Assembly: GCA_902651635.1 (NCBI GenBank)
Contig: CACRSC010000011.1
Span: 362,820-426,819, forward strand
Length of the DNA stretch: 64,000 bases
Direction of reading: 5' to 3'
Origin: Mastigamoeba balamuthi
Lineage: Eukaryota > Evosea > Mastigamoebida > Mastigamoebidae
Shown here piece by piece: positions 22,744 through 34,280 of this stretch (position 1 is its first letter; every line of letters begins with the position of its first letter). The notes beneath the pieces were generated by a model, which was given only the letters and a program-made list of their open reading frames with translations, had not been told where the DNA came from and searched no databases. A program made the position numbers and the translations under genes.

Positions 22744-23316
22744 CTACTGGTCCGACTCGGAGGCGAGGCTGCTCAGCCAGACGACGTGGAGCTCCTTCTG
22801 CATGAGGACGTGGCGGCCGAGGTGCTCTGCGAGGTGGAACGACTTGTTGAGGGCGGGGTCCTCGCGGCACTCGCAGATGGTCTGGTAGATGTGCTTGACG
22901 CACTCGAGCCCCTTCTTCTCGCAGGCCAGCATCTGGCTCACCGCCTCCTCCACCTTGTCGGTCTGGTACACGCCGAGCTCCTTGGGGTCCTTCATGGCGC
23001 TGCTCACAAAAAGTGAGAATCCTGTCACATCGCACAAGGGGTTGTCACATCTCCGGCTGCTGGCCCAGGGCGCGGGAGGTGAAGCAGCGGACGCGGTTCG
23101 AGTACTTCTCGTTCTTCTTGGCCCACTTCTTGAAGAGGTACGAGACGACGGGAGCGTTGGGGCCCTTGATGGTGTCGGCCAGGGTTGTGTAGGTCATCTT
23201 GAGAGTCTCGGCGTAGGCCAGGCCCTGAGAAACTGTCAGCACACCAAGAAGAGGAATCGGGCAGTGTGGTCGACCTCGTTGAGCATGTGGGCGATCTCCT
23301 GGCAGCGGTCCGACAT
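22744..23316 (-). CDS. Ferritin-like four-helix protein
   Basis: Three exons. ATG at 23316 (MSDRCQEIAHMLNE), then an intron (GTCGAC...CTCAG, about 51 nt), an exon from GLAYAETLKMTYTTLA to ALGQQPEI, an intron of ~47 nt (GTGACA...GAGCAG) and a last exon from AMKDPKELG to SLASESDQ. The ~160-residue product fits ferritin spacing: a first helix starting at LNE, a KKWAKKNEKYSN helix where ferritins have EEREHAE, a KVEEAVSQMLACEKKGLECVKHIY helix, and FHLAEHLGRHV..KELHVVWLSSL at the end. Several ferroxidase residues of canonical ferritins (the Glu and His of helix B) are missing, so iron oxidation may be lost. The assignment is by pattern only; an unrelated helical bundle is possible. Confidence 0.55.
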
Positions 23317-23919
23317 GACGGGCTTGTTGATTATGAAGGTGAGTGTTTTTGTAATGAATGTAATGATGCAACGCAGGCAACCCTTATATCGGGCAGGGAT
23401 GACGTGGGATTCCAACTGATATTCTATGACCACCTGATTTACGAATGAATCGCCATGCGGACGTGATGGCAGTGTACCCCTGCCACCCATGCTGTTGTTG
23501 GAGGGGTTGCGGGACGTACAAATGCAAGTCTGCTCGGCAACACTCGAACGAACCGGGACGATGGCGAGTGCACCATCAGAAGATACCCCCCGATGCGTCC
23601 GAGTATCACCGGCCCCGTCTAACCGAAACCGAAATTCCGGGAGGTCTGAAACCGAATTTTGTACCGGACTGACCTTTTTAGCTGTGATGTTCCTAACCGC
23701 TATTCAACTCAACGAGGTGGGCCGCCGAGGGCGGAAACCCGCTCTGGGCCGCACACGGCAGCATACGATCGCGTGCTGGCCGAGTTGAGTTCTCAGTAAC
23801 CGACCTGGAAATCTGGCGGTTGATAAATCTGTGACAACGAGGAGCAAATATCTATACAGATCGTAAACCACAAAGCAACTTGAGTCGGTTGGTTAAAGCC
23901 TAAGACTTCCCCATCACAA
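23317..23919. other. Intergenic region with promoter-like motif
   Basis: About 600 bp between divergent genes. No coding sequence or RNA gene recognised. AAATATCT at 23847-23854 lies about 70 bp before the start at 23920 and matches the recurring upstream motif. Confidence 0.45.
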
Positions 23920-26823
23920 ATGAGCTCTGCCGTGCGTTGCCGCCGCTCTCGCACACCCTCCCACCTGCCTGCACCGTTACCGCGCGCCCAGCCCGATCGC
24001 AGCCCTCGTTTTCGCTCTCTCCCCGTGATTTTGGCGTCCAATTTCAATTAGAACGTTCACTCGCCCCTCTTCCTCCCCCATCTGCTCTCTGCTCTGTATG
24101 TTTGCGATCGTCTTCTCAACGAGCGCACACACGCGCACCCCCCGCAGGCCAAGCCCGTCGTGGAGGACGAGGAGGAGTACGAGGAGGTCGAGGAGTACGA
24201 GGAGGTCGAGGAGGAGGAGGAGAGCGAGGGCGATGACATCTCCGAGGGCGACGAGGGTCTCGTCGACGACCCCGAGTACGAGGCCGAGCTGCGCCTGCGC
24301 GTCCAGGAGAAGCTCATGGCCCTCCGCAAGGCCAAGGCGCGTGCCTCCCGTGCCTCCCCCCTCGCTCTCTGCTGACGCTGCCTGGTGGGGGTGCGCCCTG
24401 ATAGGAGGAGGAGCAGGAGAAGCTCGAGGAGAAGCTCATCGCCGAGTTCCAGAAGAACTCGGAGAAGAAGGCCGACTGGCTCTCGCGCTCGGTCGCGGAG
24501 CGCAAGACCCTCGTACGAGCCACACGCTCGCTCGCAACCCTCGCCTCCCCTCCCCCTCGCATCGCCCAAAGACCCTCTTGTTTTTTTAAAACGACAAAAT
24601 CCGTTGTGGCGGTGCGGAAAAACGTCGTGTTCGAATTCACGAACAGCAACCCGCGCGGCTAAAATCAAACCCAATTCGTCCCGTCCCCGTCCCAATCCAA
24701 TCCGGACTATTTCCCTCCTCTCAAACCGCCCCTACAAAAACCAAAACCAAACCAAAACACAAACCGCAAAGACACTGCACATGACGGAGGGCTGACGGCC
24801 GTGGTGTGTGTAGATCGCGCAGCAGATGGAGGATAAGCGGAAGAAGGACGAGGAGGAGTACCTGAGGCGCGAGGCCGAGGAGCGCGAGCACGCGGAGCGC
24901 ATCAAGCGCAACATCGAGAAGCGCCGCGCCGAGCGCGAGAGCAAGGACGCCGCCGAGCGCGAGAAGCAGGAGGCCGAGTACAGGCGCCTGCAGGAGGAGG
25001 AGCGCGAGCACGCCGAGCGCATCAAGCGGACCATCGATGCCCAGCGCGCCAAGCGGGCCTCGGAGGAGGACGAGAAGCGCAAGCGCGAGCAGGAGGAGTG
25101 GGAGCGGACCAACCGCGAGGAGCAGGAGGCGGCCAACCGCATCAAGGCCCAGATCGATGCCCAGCGCGCCAAGCGTGCCTCGGAGGAGGAGGAGAAGCGC
25201 AAGCGCGAGCAGGAGGAGTGGGAGAAGACCAACCAGGCCGAGCAGGAGGCCGCCAACAAGATCAGGGCGCAGATCGAGGCCCAGCGCGCCAAGCGTGCCT
25301 CTGAGGAGGAGGAGAAGCGCAGGCGCGAGCAGGAGGAGTGGGAGAAGACCAACCAGGCCGAGCAGGAGGCGGCCAACCGCATCAAGGCCCAGATCGATGC
25401 CCAGCGCGCCAAGCGGGCCTCGGAGGAGGAGGAGAAGCGCAAGCGCGAGCAGGAGGAGTGGGAGAAGACCAACCAGGCCGAGCAGGAGGCCGCCAACCGC
25501 CTCAAGGCGCAGATCGAGGCGCAGAAGGCCAAGCGCGCCAACGAGGAGGACGATAAGCGCCGCCGCGAGCAGGAGGAGTGGGAGAAGACCAACCGCGCCG
25601 AGCAGGAGGCCGCCAACCGCCTCAAGGCCCAGATCGAGGCGCAGAAGGCCAAGCGTGCCAACGAGGAGGACGAGAAGCGCAAGCGCGAGCAGGAGGAGTG
25701 GGAGCGCACGAACCAGGCCGAGCAGGAGGCCGCCAACAAGATCAAGGCGCAGATCGAGGCGCAGAAGGCCAAGCGCGCCAACGAGGAGGAGGAGAAGCGC
25801 GCGCGCGAGCAGGCCGAGTGGGAGCGCACGAACCGCGAGGAGCAGGAGGCCGCCAACCGCATCAAGGCGCAGATCGAGCGCGCCAAGGCCGAGACGCGCC
25901 GCAAGGAGGACGAGGAGGCGCGCAAGGCCGAGGAGCGCTACCGCCAGGATCAGGAGCAGGGCCGCAAGCTGCAGGAGTCGATCGAGCGCCAGCGCGCAGA
26001 GGCGCAGCAGCGCGCCGAGGAGAAGCGCAAGAAGGACGAGGAGGACTTTGAGCGCCGCGCGGCCGAGGAGCGCAACGAGGCGGACCGCATGAAGCGCATC
26101 ATCCAGAAGAACAAGGAGCAGGCGGCGCAGCGCGAGGCCGAGCAGCGCGAGCGCGAGGCCAAGCTGTGGGCCGCGACGGGCGGCAACATCGACCCCGAGC
26201 AGCAGCGCGCCATCGCCAAGCAGGTCGAGCAGAAGAAGAAGGAGCTCGCGCGCCAGCAGGAGGAGGAGCTCAAGGCCCTCGAGGAGAAGTTCCTGCAGGA
26301 GGAGCTCGCCAAGCGCCCCAAGAAGAAGGCCGCGGCCGAGGGCGGCGAGGGCGCCGCGCCCAAGAAGAAGATCGTCAAGAAGGTCGTCCGCAAGGTCGTC
26401 AAGAAGAAGGTCCCCGCCGCCGACGCCCCCGCCGCCGCCGAGCCCCAGGCCGAGGTCGCCCACGAGCCCGAGGCCGTCAAGGTGCAGGCCAAGCCCGAGC
26501 CTGTGACTGCCGCCGCCCCTGCCCCTGTGGCCGAGCCTGTCCAGGAGGCGCCCAAGCCCGCGCCCGTGGCGTCGTCGCCGGCGCCCGTGTCGACGTCGCC
26601 CGCGCCCGCGGACGGCAAGGACCCGCTGGAGATTGAGCGTGAGGAGAGGAGGAAGGCGCGCGAGGCCAAGCTCAAGGAGATGGAGGAGCAGCTGGCCAAG
26701 GAGCAGGCGGAGCTGCAGCGCAAGAGGCAGGAGCGCGAGCGCGCCCGCGCCGAGAGGATGAAGCAACTCGAGGAGCAGGAGAAGCAGCTCGAGGAGCTGC
26801 GCAAGAAGAGGGCGGCCCAGTAA
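23920..26823 (+). CDS. Highly charged helical protein with seven 40-residue repeats
   Basis: Four exons (23920-23931, 24148-24336, 24405-24512, 24814-26823) give 772 residues. Exon 1 is only MSSA; the second intron starts with GC (GCGCGT). Order: an acidic segment of Glu-Tyr-Glu-Glu repeats, a linker, then almost unbroken Glu/Lys/Arg/Gln-rich helix from ~residue 100 to ~600 that includes the seven-fold repeat, then a basic KKKIVKKVVRKVV patch, an Ala/Pro/Glu region (~640-720) and a final charged helix. There is little hydrophobic heptad content, so a stable single alpha helix or spacer rod is likelier than a classic coiled coil. No motor, actin-binding or enzyme motif is visible. It could be a cytoskeletal linker; the function is unknown. 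Confidence 0.85.
25021..25860 (+). repeat. Seven tandem 120-bp coding repeats (40 residues each)
   Basis: Each unit reads approximately IKAQI-x-AQRAKRA followed by an EEE/KRKREQEEW block and a TN-x-AEQEAAN block, in exact 120-nt register with no length variation. The nucleotide sequence is very similar among units, including synonymous sites, which points to recent expansion or gene conversion. An eighth unit starts at 25861 and quickly diverges. Confidence 0.95.
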
Positions 26824-27169
26824 ACCTCGCAAGTGACGTCTATGAGCCATTGCTTTTCTTTACTCTCCCCGGCATCTCAAAAACCAAATTTGCCAAAGAC
26901 AAATTACCTTCTCTGCACACACTCGCCACCACCCCAACAGGTTTTCACAACAGATTGTTGTTACGGTGATGCAAAAAAGCTGCTGTGCTGCTATTGCTGC
27001 TATTGCTGCTTCTGCTTGGTGCTTGTCGCGTGTTGCTGTGGGGTGGGCGGTGGTGGTGGAGACCCCAAACGACCAGTCGCACGACTGACGATGTGCCCAA
27101 CCATCCTACCTCGCAGCAACTCGCCGAGTAAGTACACTTCATGTGTCCCTTACCTCTTTGGCGCTGTGG
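26824..27169. other. Convergent 3' intergenic region
   Basis: About 346 bp between the stops of two converging genes. It contains a short CTGCTATTG tandem run near 26990-27010. No gene or clear poly-A signal was recognised. Confidence 0.45.
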
Positions 27170-30100
27170 TTAGAAGGGCACAAACATTTTGATGACAATC
27201 GCTGCGATGGCCAGCAGGACCAGGACGAGCAGGATGAACCCGATGATGATGGGGATGCGGAACCTCTTCCACACGAAGTGGTTGCTGCGCAACAACAGGG
27301 TCAGTCATCGCGGGGCTCTTAAGGCGACGGAGGCGAGAACACCCCCTACTCACAAGTACTGGTCCACCCTCCAGGCAGCGAACGAGGTCTTGGGCCTGTT
27401 GGGCTCGGGGAGGGCGTTCGGGGGGTCCCTGCCCTTGCCGGCGGGGTTGCGGAGGGCCTCGTCCTCGGTGAGGAGGTCGACGGTGAGCTCGACCTTGCCC
27501 TGAGGGCCGTCGTAGTTGGGGTGCAGCAGGGAGACCCACTGGCGCGGCAGCGACACGGAGCGGCGCTCCGCGTAGGCCCGCCTGCAGAGCGCGCGCAGGT
27601 TGACCTTGGCCTCGGCGATGATGTCGTTGGGGTTGAGAAGGTCCTTGTCCCAGACCTGCAGAGTCAGGTGCGGGCCGATCTTCGAGGGCAGCGTGACGGG
27701 GAAGACAAAGCGCCAGTTGAACATGCCCGTGCCGTCCTCGGACCTCCAGTGGATGTCGGTCTTCTGCGGGTTCGAGTGGTGCGTGTAGCCCACCAGGAAG
27801 ATGTCGCTCATCGTCTGGAACAAAAGAAAAGGAAAGGAGTGGGTCAGTTAAAATGAAAAAAGAACGGTCCCTAAGAGAGAAGATTGTTAATCATCATAGG
27901 CCGAAGAGATGGGAGTCTCTCCCTATGAGAAATGGAACAATGGTTATCATCACGGGGATCGCACCTTATCACGGAACTTCACCTCCGATGTGTTCCTGTG
28001 CGGAAAAGATGAGGTCAGAGCACTTATGGTACACCCCAGTTTTTGTGCCCCCCTTCTTTTGTTTGTGGGGGGCAAAGAGAGCGCGCGCGAACCAGACGGT
28101 CACACGGAGCTCGAAGTTCATGGGCGGGGGAGGGCCGATGTGCAGGGCGGGCACGCGGGCGGCCTCCTCCTCTGTCATGATGTCGACCCACATCTCGAGG
28201 TGGCCCTGCGGCGTCGAGGAGGTGGGGTTCCAGAGCGTCCTGTTCTCGACGGGCTTCAGGGCTCCCATGTCGCGCCAGCCCTGGCTCGCGTAGCGCCTCC
28301 CGACGTCGATCTTGGTCAGGCCGATGAAGTCGTCGGCCCCCATGCGGTCCCAGTCCCACACGCTGACCGTGACCTCGTTCTGGGCGGGCAGCAGGCACGG
28401 CACCTCGTACACCGAGTAGAACTCGGGCTCGAGCGTCTTCTCCCTGCGGTGCTGCTCGTCGCGGATCTTGACGCTGCGCCCGGGCCCGTTGACGACCTGC
28501 ACGAACGGGTCGCAGAGCCCGTTGTTGTCCTTGGGCACCACGCGGCCGCGCAGGACGTACAGCCTCACGACGACCTTCTTCTCGCCCTTGATCGCGTCGA
28601 TGTCGACGACGGGGGCCAGGCCGCTGTCGCGCGGCGCCAGGCGGAACTCGGCCTCTAGGACGCCGGACACGCACTCGGCCTTGCGGTGCTTGGAGCCCTT
28701 GGTCTTCTTGCCGCGCAGCAGCGCGAACTCGCGGAACGGCGAGCGGAACTGCGTCTCGAGCTCGCGGTCCACGTGCTTGCGCTTCTTCTCCTCGTCCTGC
28801 TCGCCGTCGCTTCCGGCCGCCGCCTCGAGCCCGACGCCCTCGAGCACCGACTCGACGACCGACGGCAGCGTGCGCCTCTCCTGAATGCTGCGGATCTGCG
28901 CGTCGCTGACGCCCGGGGCGTCCTCGTGCTTGTCGATGAGGACCTGCGTCTCGGACCCGCCGGCTGCGGGCGGTGCCGACGAGTCGGACGAGAGGACGGC
29001 CGCTGCGTTGGAGTTGCCGGCGGGCTGCAGCGCGGGCTCGCGGGACCTCTCCTCGGCCAGCTGGGCGCTGGGGTCCCTGAGGTCCTCGATGTCCGCGACG
29101 TCGATGACGACGTCGCTGGCGGTCGACACGGGCGACCCGGGGGCCTTGGAGGGCGCCGCGTAGAACTTGCCGAGGCTCAGCGACAGCGTGCCCATCACGG
29201 GGTCGACGCCCGGGCGGTCGTCCTTGATGACGACGTTCAGCGGGGGCGCGAAGAGCGGGTCGTCGCTGGCCTGCACGGGCAGCTTCACGAGCTCGAGGAT
29301 CGAGAACGCCTTCTTGGAGCTCGAGGACTTGGCGGGGCGCGTCTGCACCTGCACGGCGCTCTTGCCCGAGCCCACCGTGACGACGGCGTACGGCGCGCGC
29401 GGCGGCAGCATGTAGCGCGGCAGCAGGCGCTCGACGTTGATGATGGCGCCCTCGAAGGTCATGTCGGAGATTTTGGGAATCAGGTGCGGGCACGGGTACC
29501 TGGGCGCGTCCTCGACGGGGAAGAGCTGGAACGCCGCGAGCAGCGCGCCCTGCAGGGTCTCGGGGGTCGGGTCCCAGAGCGGGATCCACGTCGGGGCGCC
29601 CGCCTCGCGCGGTATCGACGCCGCGGGGACCACGCAGCGGCACAGCGTGTCCGCGCCGACCGTGTCGTCGTCCTTGACGACGCACGTGACGCTGGGCGCG
29701 TAGTGCAGGTCCTCGGGCAGGTCGACCTCGAGCTCCACCGTCTGGAACCACGAGGGGAACAGCGTCTCCTTCTCCACCGCCGTCTTGGCCTTCTGGTTGG
29801 CGATGCGCACCGACACGTACGGGTCCGACAGCCCCGACTGGTCCGCCGCGGGCAGGTCGCGCGCCTGGTACACGTGCGCGCGCAGCCTGTACCTGCGGCT
29901 GCGCTGCGGGGCGAGGGCCTGGCGCGGCGCGGCCCGCGCGTCGGCCTGGCTCAGGTAGCTGACGCGCAGCAGAGCGAACCCGCCGTCCTTGTCGTCGCCG
30001 ACGTTGAAGACGTCGGGCAGCAGCGAGAACCACTCGGGGGCCCCCGCCTCCCTGCCCAGCGTCGCGAGGTCCACGCGGGCGTAGGCCACGCGCTGGTGCT

Positions 30101-31683
30101 TGAGCTGGTGGCTCCTGTAGACGCCGATGAAGAGGTCCGGGGCGCCCGCGGGGCCCTGCTGGCAGACCAGCTCGGGCATCGCCTCGCCGAAGACCGCGCG
30201 GCCCTTGTGGACGTCGGCCTTCTTGGAGGACACCGAGGCGAGGCCGACGCTGGCCTCGATCCACACGTCGTCGTTGGTCGGCAGCCCGCTGGCCTCGACC
30301 GCGTCGACGCGGACGACGTGCGCGGCGCTCGCGGGCTCGGCGGCCGGCGCCCCGATGGCCGTCTTGTGCAGCTTGCCCTCGGCGACCTTCTCCGCGCGGG
30401 CCGCCAGCAGCAGCGAGCCCCTGTAGGCGCAGCCCTCCACGGTGCCGCGGGCCATGGCCTCGTAGACGTCCTTGGTGTCGTGCGAGTCGCCGTCCTTGGT
30501 GGGGCCGTAGAGGTGCACCCACGCGGGCTGCATGGGGCTCGCCCGCAGCTGCGCGAACGAGAAGCTCAGCGTCGCGATGAGCTCGTCCGAGCCCACGGCG
30601 TCCTTGTCGTAGACGCGCAGCTCTGCGGCGTCGCTCATGCTCGGCAGCGTCACCGGCACGTGCAGGCGCTCGTTCCACTCGGGCGCCAGCGTCTTGTTCT
30701 TGTGCTCGGTCCGCACTGTCTGCCCCGCGAACGACAGCACCACGTAGGGGTCGCACTTGCCGTTGACGTCCATCGCTGGCAGCCCCGCCGCGCGGTGCAC
30801 GTCGAAGACGAGCTCCCACTCCTCGACGCTGATGCTGGGCGGGCGCAGGATGAGCCCCTGCAGGTCGTCGCCCGACGCCGCGTCGTCGTCCTCCTCGTCC
30901 TCGGGCGCGTGGACGCGCGGCACGTCGCCCGGGCGCAGGCAGACCACCGAGACCTTGAGGTAGCCCTGCACGCCCTCGTGCGCGTCGGTGAGGTCCGCCA
31001 GCGCCGTCCAGCGCCGGTAGAACTCGTGCGAGGGCTCCGCGTAGACGCTGGCCACGTCGAACGTGTACGAGCCGATCAGCACGTCGCGCCTCATGGTGTT
31101 GGCGTCGAACACGTCGATGCGCACGGTGCCGCGCATGAACGCCTCCTGGCTCTCCCTGAACTGCGCAAAGGGGCGTCAGAAGTCTCGCGTGGCCGCCAAC
31201 TCGGGGGAATTCCTCGAAATATTGCGTCACCAATCGAGCAGAAAAATACAAATTTCGAAATTGGGCATACAAATGAAATGGATAAATAATCAAAAAAGAG
31301 AGGGGCGAAGCTCGGCGGGGCGCCGGCAGCGCGAGAGGCGTGCCTGGAAGTCCATGAGGTGGTCCCACGTGCAGGACGTGGTCTTCTTGATGATCTTTGT
31401 GCTGCGCTTCTGGCCGAGAGCGGTGACGACGACCACCGGGTCCGACTGCCCCGACGAGTCCCTGCATTACCCCCACACCCCCGCACATCATCACCCGTGA
31501 GCCGCACGCCACGCTCGCAGCGAGAGGCGGCCGGGCTGCTGGACGGAAGAGGGAGGGTGCGGGCTTTGGGTCCGAGTTTCACCTGCCCTTGAGGTCGCGG
31601 GCCTCGATTATGTGGACGAGGATCTGGCAGTCGGAGCTGCCTCCGTAGGTCTGGGCAACCGCGGCCGCACGTGGGTCTGACAT
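27170..31683 (-). CDS. Ferlin-like protein with six C2 domains and a C-terminal membrane anchor
   Basis: Ferlins are tail-anchored calcium sensors for membrane fusion and repair. The ATG at 31683 begins MSDPRAAAVAQTYGG. C2A spans the first exons (ILVHIIEARDLKG, DSSGQSDPVVVVTA). C2B follows (GKCDPYVVLSFAG). Next come the ferlin segment VYEAMARGTVEGCAYRGSLLL, a degenerate C2C, C2D (SGLSDPYVSVRIANQ), C2E (NNGLCDPFVQVVNG, VWDWDRMGADDFIG) and C2F (KTDIHWRSEDGTGMFNWRFV), then a single helix IIIGFILLVLVLLAIAAIVI close to the stop. The FNWRF string is a strong ferlin signature. At least four introns are present, one with a GC donor (GCACGC at 31343). Most Asp ligands are kept in C2D and C2E but not in C2C. 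No DysF domain is seen. Confidence 0.92.
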
Positions 31684-32037
31684 GGCTCGTTGGGCGTTGT
31701 GTGGCTGTTGCGGTGGGTTGAGAAAACGCCTACTGGCGAGAAAAGATGACAGGCGGATTCATTGGAAAAGCAGATATTGGGTCCGAGAAGATACCGAGAG
31801 TGAGTTTAGATTGGGAACTCTCCGAATGCCACAGCTCGACCATGCTCTCACCTGACCTCAATTGGGGCGTTATCCGGTTTCCTTGGTGGACTCTTGCGAC
31901 ACTCCTGGGGCCTGGGCTCGAGTCATGATCATCACGCTACGACGTCCAGGAACCGCCCTCTGGCGTCGTTCAAAGATTGCAATGAGATATGACATCACCG
32001 CAATGTTCGCCGTTGTGAATTTCACTCCTTTTTCTGG
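31684..32037. promoter_or_regulatory. Divergent upstream region of the ferlin and hexosaminidase genes
   Basis: About 354 bp without a gene. AGATATT (31772-31778) lies ~90 bp upstream of the ferlin start, and GAGATATG (31984-31991) ~50 bp upstream of the hexosaminidase start. Both match the recurring motif; a regulatory role is inferred. Confidence 0.4.
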
Positions 32038-34138
32038 ATGGCTCACACCCACACCGCTGTAGCGGCCGCCGTGCCGCTCGCGCTGCTCCTCCTCGCCCTC
32101 GCTGCGGCCCCCGCCGTCGCACGGCGCGCACCGCCTCCGCGCCCGACCTCGCTGGACGAGGCGATGGCGATGCCGCACGCCGATCTGGCCCGGCTGGTCG
32201 TCGGCCTCCTGGGCTCCCCCGCGGACCCCTCCTCTGCGGACGACCCGCACGAGTACTGGTGGTTCTTCCCAAACACGGACTGCATCCTCGCCGACCTGCC
32301 GACGGGGTGCCACGGTGAGTATTCCGCGCTCCCTCGTGTGCGTGCCGCCACTCGTCGGGGTTCTCACAGGCGGGGAGGAATGAGCGTGGAGGAGTGCAAG
32401 AGCGCGTGCAGGAAGACCGATGGCTGCGCGGGGTTCAGCCACCCGCGCGGAGTGCTCCAGACCCCCAAGTGCATCAACACGCGCAAGGCGAGCCCGGCCT
32501 CCGACCTCTTCATCCTGTCGGACCGCCCCCAGCCCGCCAACCTTGCCTGGCCCCCAGTGTGGCCCAGTGCGTGTGCCCTCTCGGGGGATAGGCCAACACT
32601 TCGCTGTTGCCCTGACAGCACTCAACCCAACAGTGCCTCGGTCGTACGCCAACGGGAGCGTTGAGGTCCCCGTGGACGTTACCTCGTGGAGGTGGCCGCA
32701 GCCTGCGTCACAGGACCTCGCAGAGGCGTACAAGAGGTTCCAGCAGTTGCTTTTCCCGCACCCTTCGGGAGGAGCGGCGTCCTCTCCAGCGCTCTCTGGC
32801 GTCGAGGTCTATGTCTCAGATCTGCAAGCAGACCTGCAGCCTGGGGTGGACGAGAGCTACACTCTGGACGTGCCATCAGATGGCTACCACGCGACCATCA
32901 AGACGGGTACCATCTACGGGGTCTACAACGCCCTCCAGACGCTCTCGCAGCTCGTGGCCTTCGATTTCGCCACCGAGACGTATTCTGTGCCCGGCTGCCC
33001 CTGGCACATCGAGGACAATCCCAGGTTCACCCATAGAGAGCTGCTGATCGACACCAGCAGGCACTTCCAGCCGATCCCCGTGATTAAGTCTGTGATCGAC
33101 GGCATGTCCTACACTAAGATCAACGTCCTCCAGTGCGTTTGCACACCACGCACTCGTTGCTCACGTGCACCCGACAGCTGGCATATCGTTGACAAGGAGT
33201 CGTTCCCCTTCGTCCCGCCGTCGCTCCCCGAGCTCGGTCTGCTGGGGTCGTACTCGGAAACGGAGAGGTACACGGCGACCGAGGTTGCGTCTGTGATCGA
33301 GTACGCCCGCCAGAGGGGCGTGCGCGTGATGATCGAGATTGACGTGCCCGGGCACGCCGAGTCGTGGTGCCACGCCGACAGGTCGATCTGCCCGTCCGAG
33401 ACCTGCACGCAGCCGCTCAACGTCGCGCACGAGCGCACGTTCGAGGTCATCAAGGGTCTGTTGTCCGACATCACCAACCTGAGCAGGGACCAGATGCTCC
33501 ATCTGGGCGGCGACGAGGTCGACACGTCCTGCTGGACCAAGACAGCCGAGATCAAGCAGTGGCTCGCAGACCACGAGATGAACGCAGAACAGGGCTACGA
33601 GTACTTTGTGAACCGCGCCCACGAGACGGCGCATGGGCTCGGCCGCGACGTGGTGGGCTGGGAGGAGATCTGGAACCACTTCGGCACACGCCTGGCCAAG
33701 GGCACGATCATACACCAGTGGCTCGCCGGGTCCACAATCGCGGCCAACGCCACTGCGCACGGCTACCGCGTTCTGTGGTCGACGAGCAGCGTGTGGTACC
33801 TCGACTGGCTGGACGTCACGTGGCAGAGCATGTACAGCGCCGAGCCGTGCGAGGGGATACCCGACGAGCACTGCGCTGCTCTGGTTCTCGGGGGCGGAGG
33901 GGAGATGTGGGGCGAGACAGTGGATGCCAGCGACATCATGAGCACTGTGTTCCCGCGCCTGGCTGCGATCGCGGAGAGGCTGTGGTCTCCCCGTTCGGTG
34001 TCCAGTGTAGATGCAGCAGCGGCACGGTTCGCTCTGTTCCGCTGCCTTCTCAACTCACGTGGAATCGGAGCCGCACCTCATGCAAACTCGATTGCCAGAA
34101 CGGCCCCTCCGAATGCTGGTGGTTGCTATGCCCAATAA
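32038..34138 (+). CDS. Beta-N-acetylhexosaminidase (GH20) with signal peptide and cysteine-rich N-domain
   Basis: Lysosomal or secreted enzyme that removes terminal N-acetylhexosamines. It begins with a strong signal peptide (AAAVPLALLLLALAAAPAVA). A cysteine-rich segment follows (CKSACRKTDGCAGFSHP), resembling a PAN/apple-like or WSC-type module. The GH20 domain 2 strand (YGVYNALQTLSQLV) precedes HRELLIDTSRHF, the junction INVLHWHIVDKESFPF after splicing, and the catalytic Asp-Glu pair in HLGGDEVDTSCW. Introns 32567-32618 (GTGCGT...GACAG) and 33134-33178 (GTGCGT...GACAG) give 667 residues. A GTGAGT...CACAG stretch at 32312-32370 looks like an intron, but splicing it would break frame, and it is open when retained; this point is unresolved. 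Confidence 0.93.
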
Positions 34139-34280
34139 GGAGCACATGCACCGCCCCCTCCCCCCCACTCTTGAGGTCCAACAGTCTTCGACCCAATCTG
34201 AACAGCCGATTTGGGATGATATTTTCTCGCAGCGAATAATATCTCAGTGTAGATTTCGACAACACACCAAAGCGCGCGCG

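Noticed and set aside
24721-26850. A 709-codon open frame antisense to the repeat protein, very rich in leucine
   Set aside because: It is the mirror of the Glu/Lys/Arg repeat codons; the sense strand has exon structure and a sensible protein, the antisense has none.
28024-31512. Long open frames in another minus frame and on the plus strand across the ferlin gene
   Set aside because: GC-rich codon shadows; only one frame shows C2 domains and a membrane anchor.
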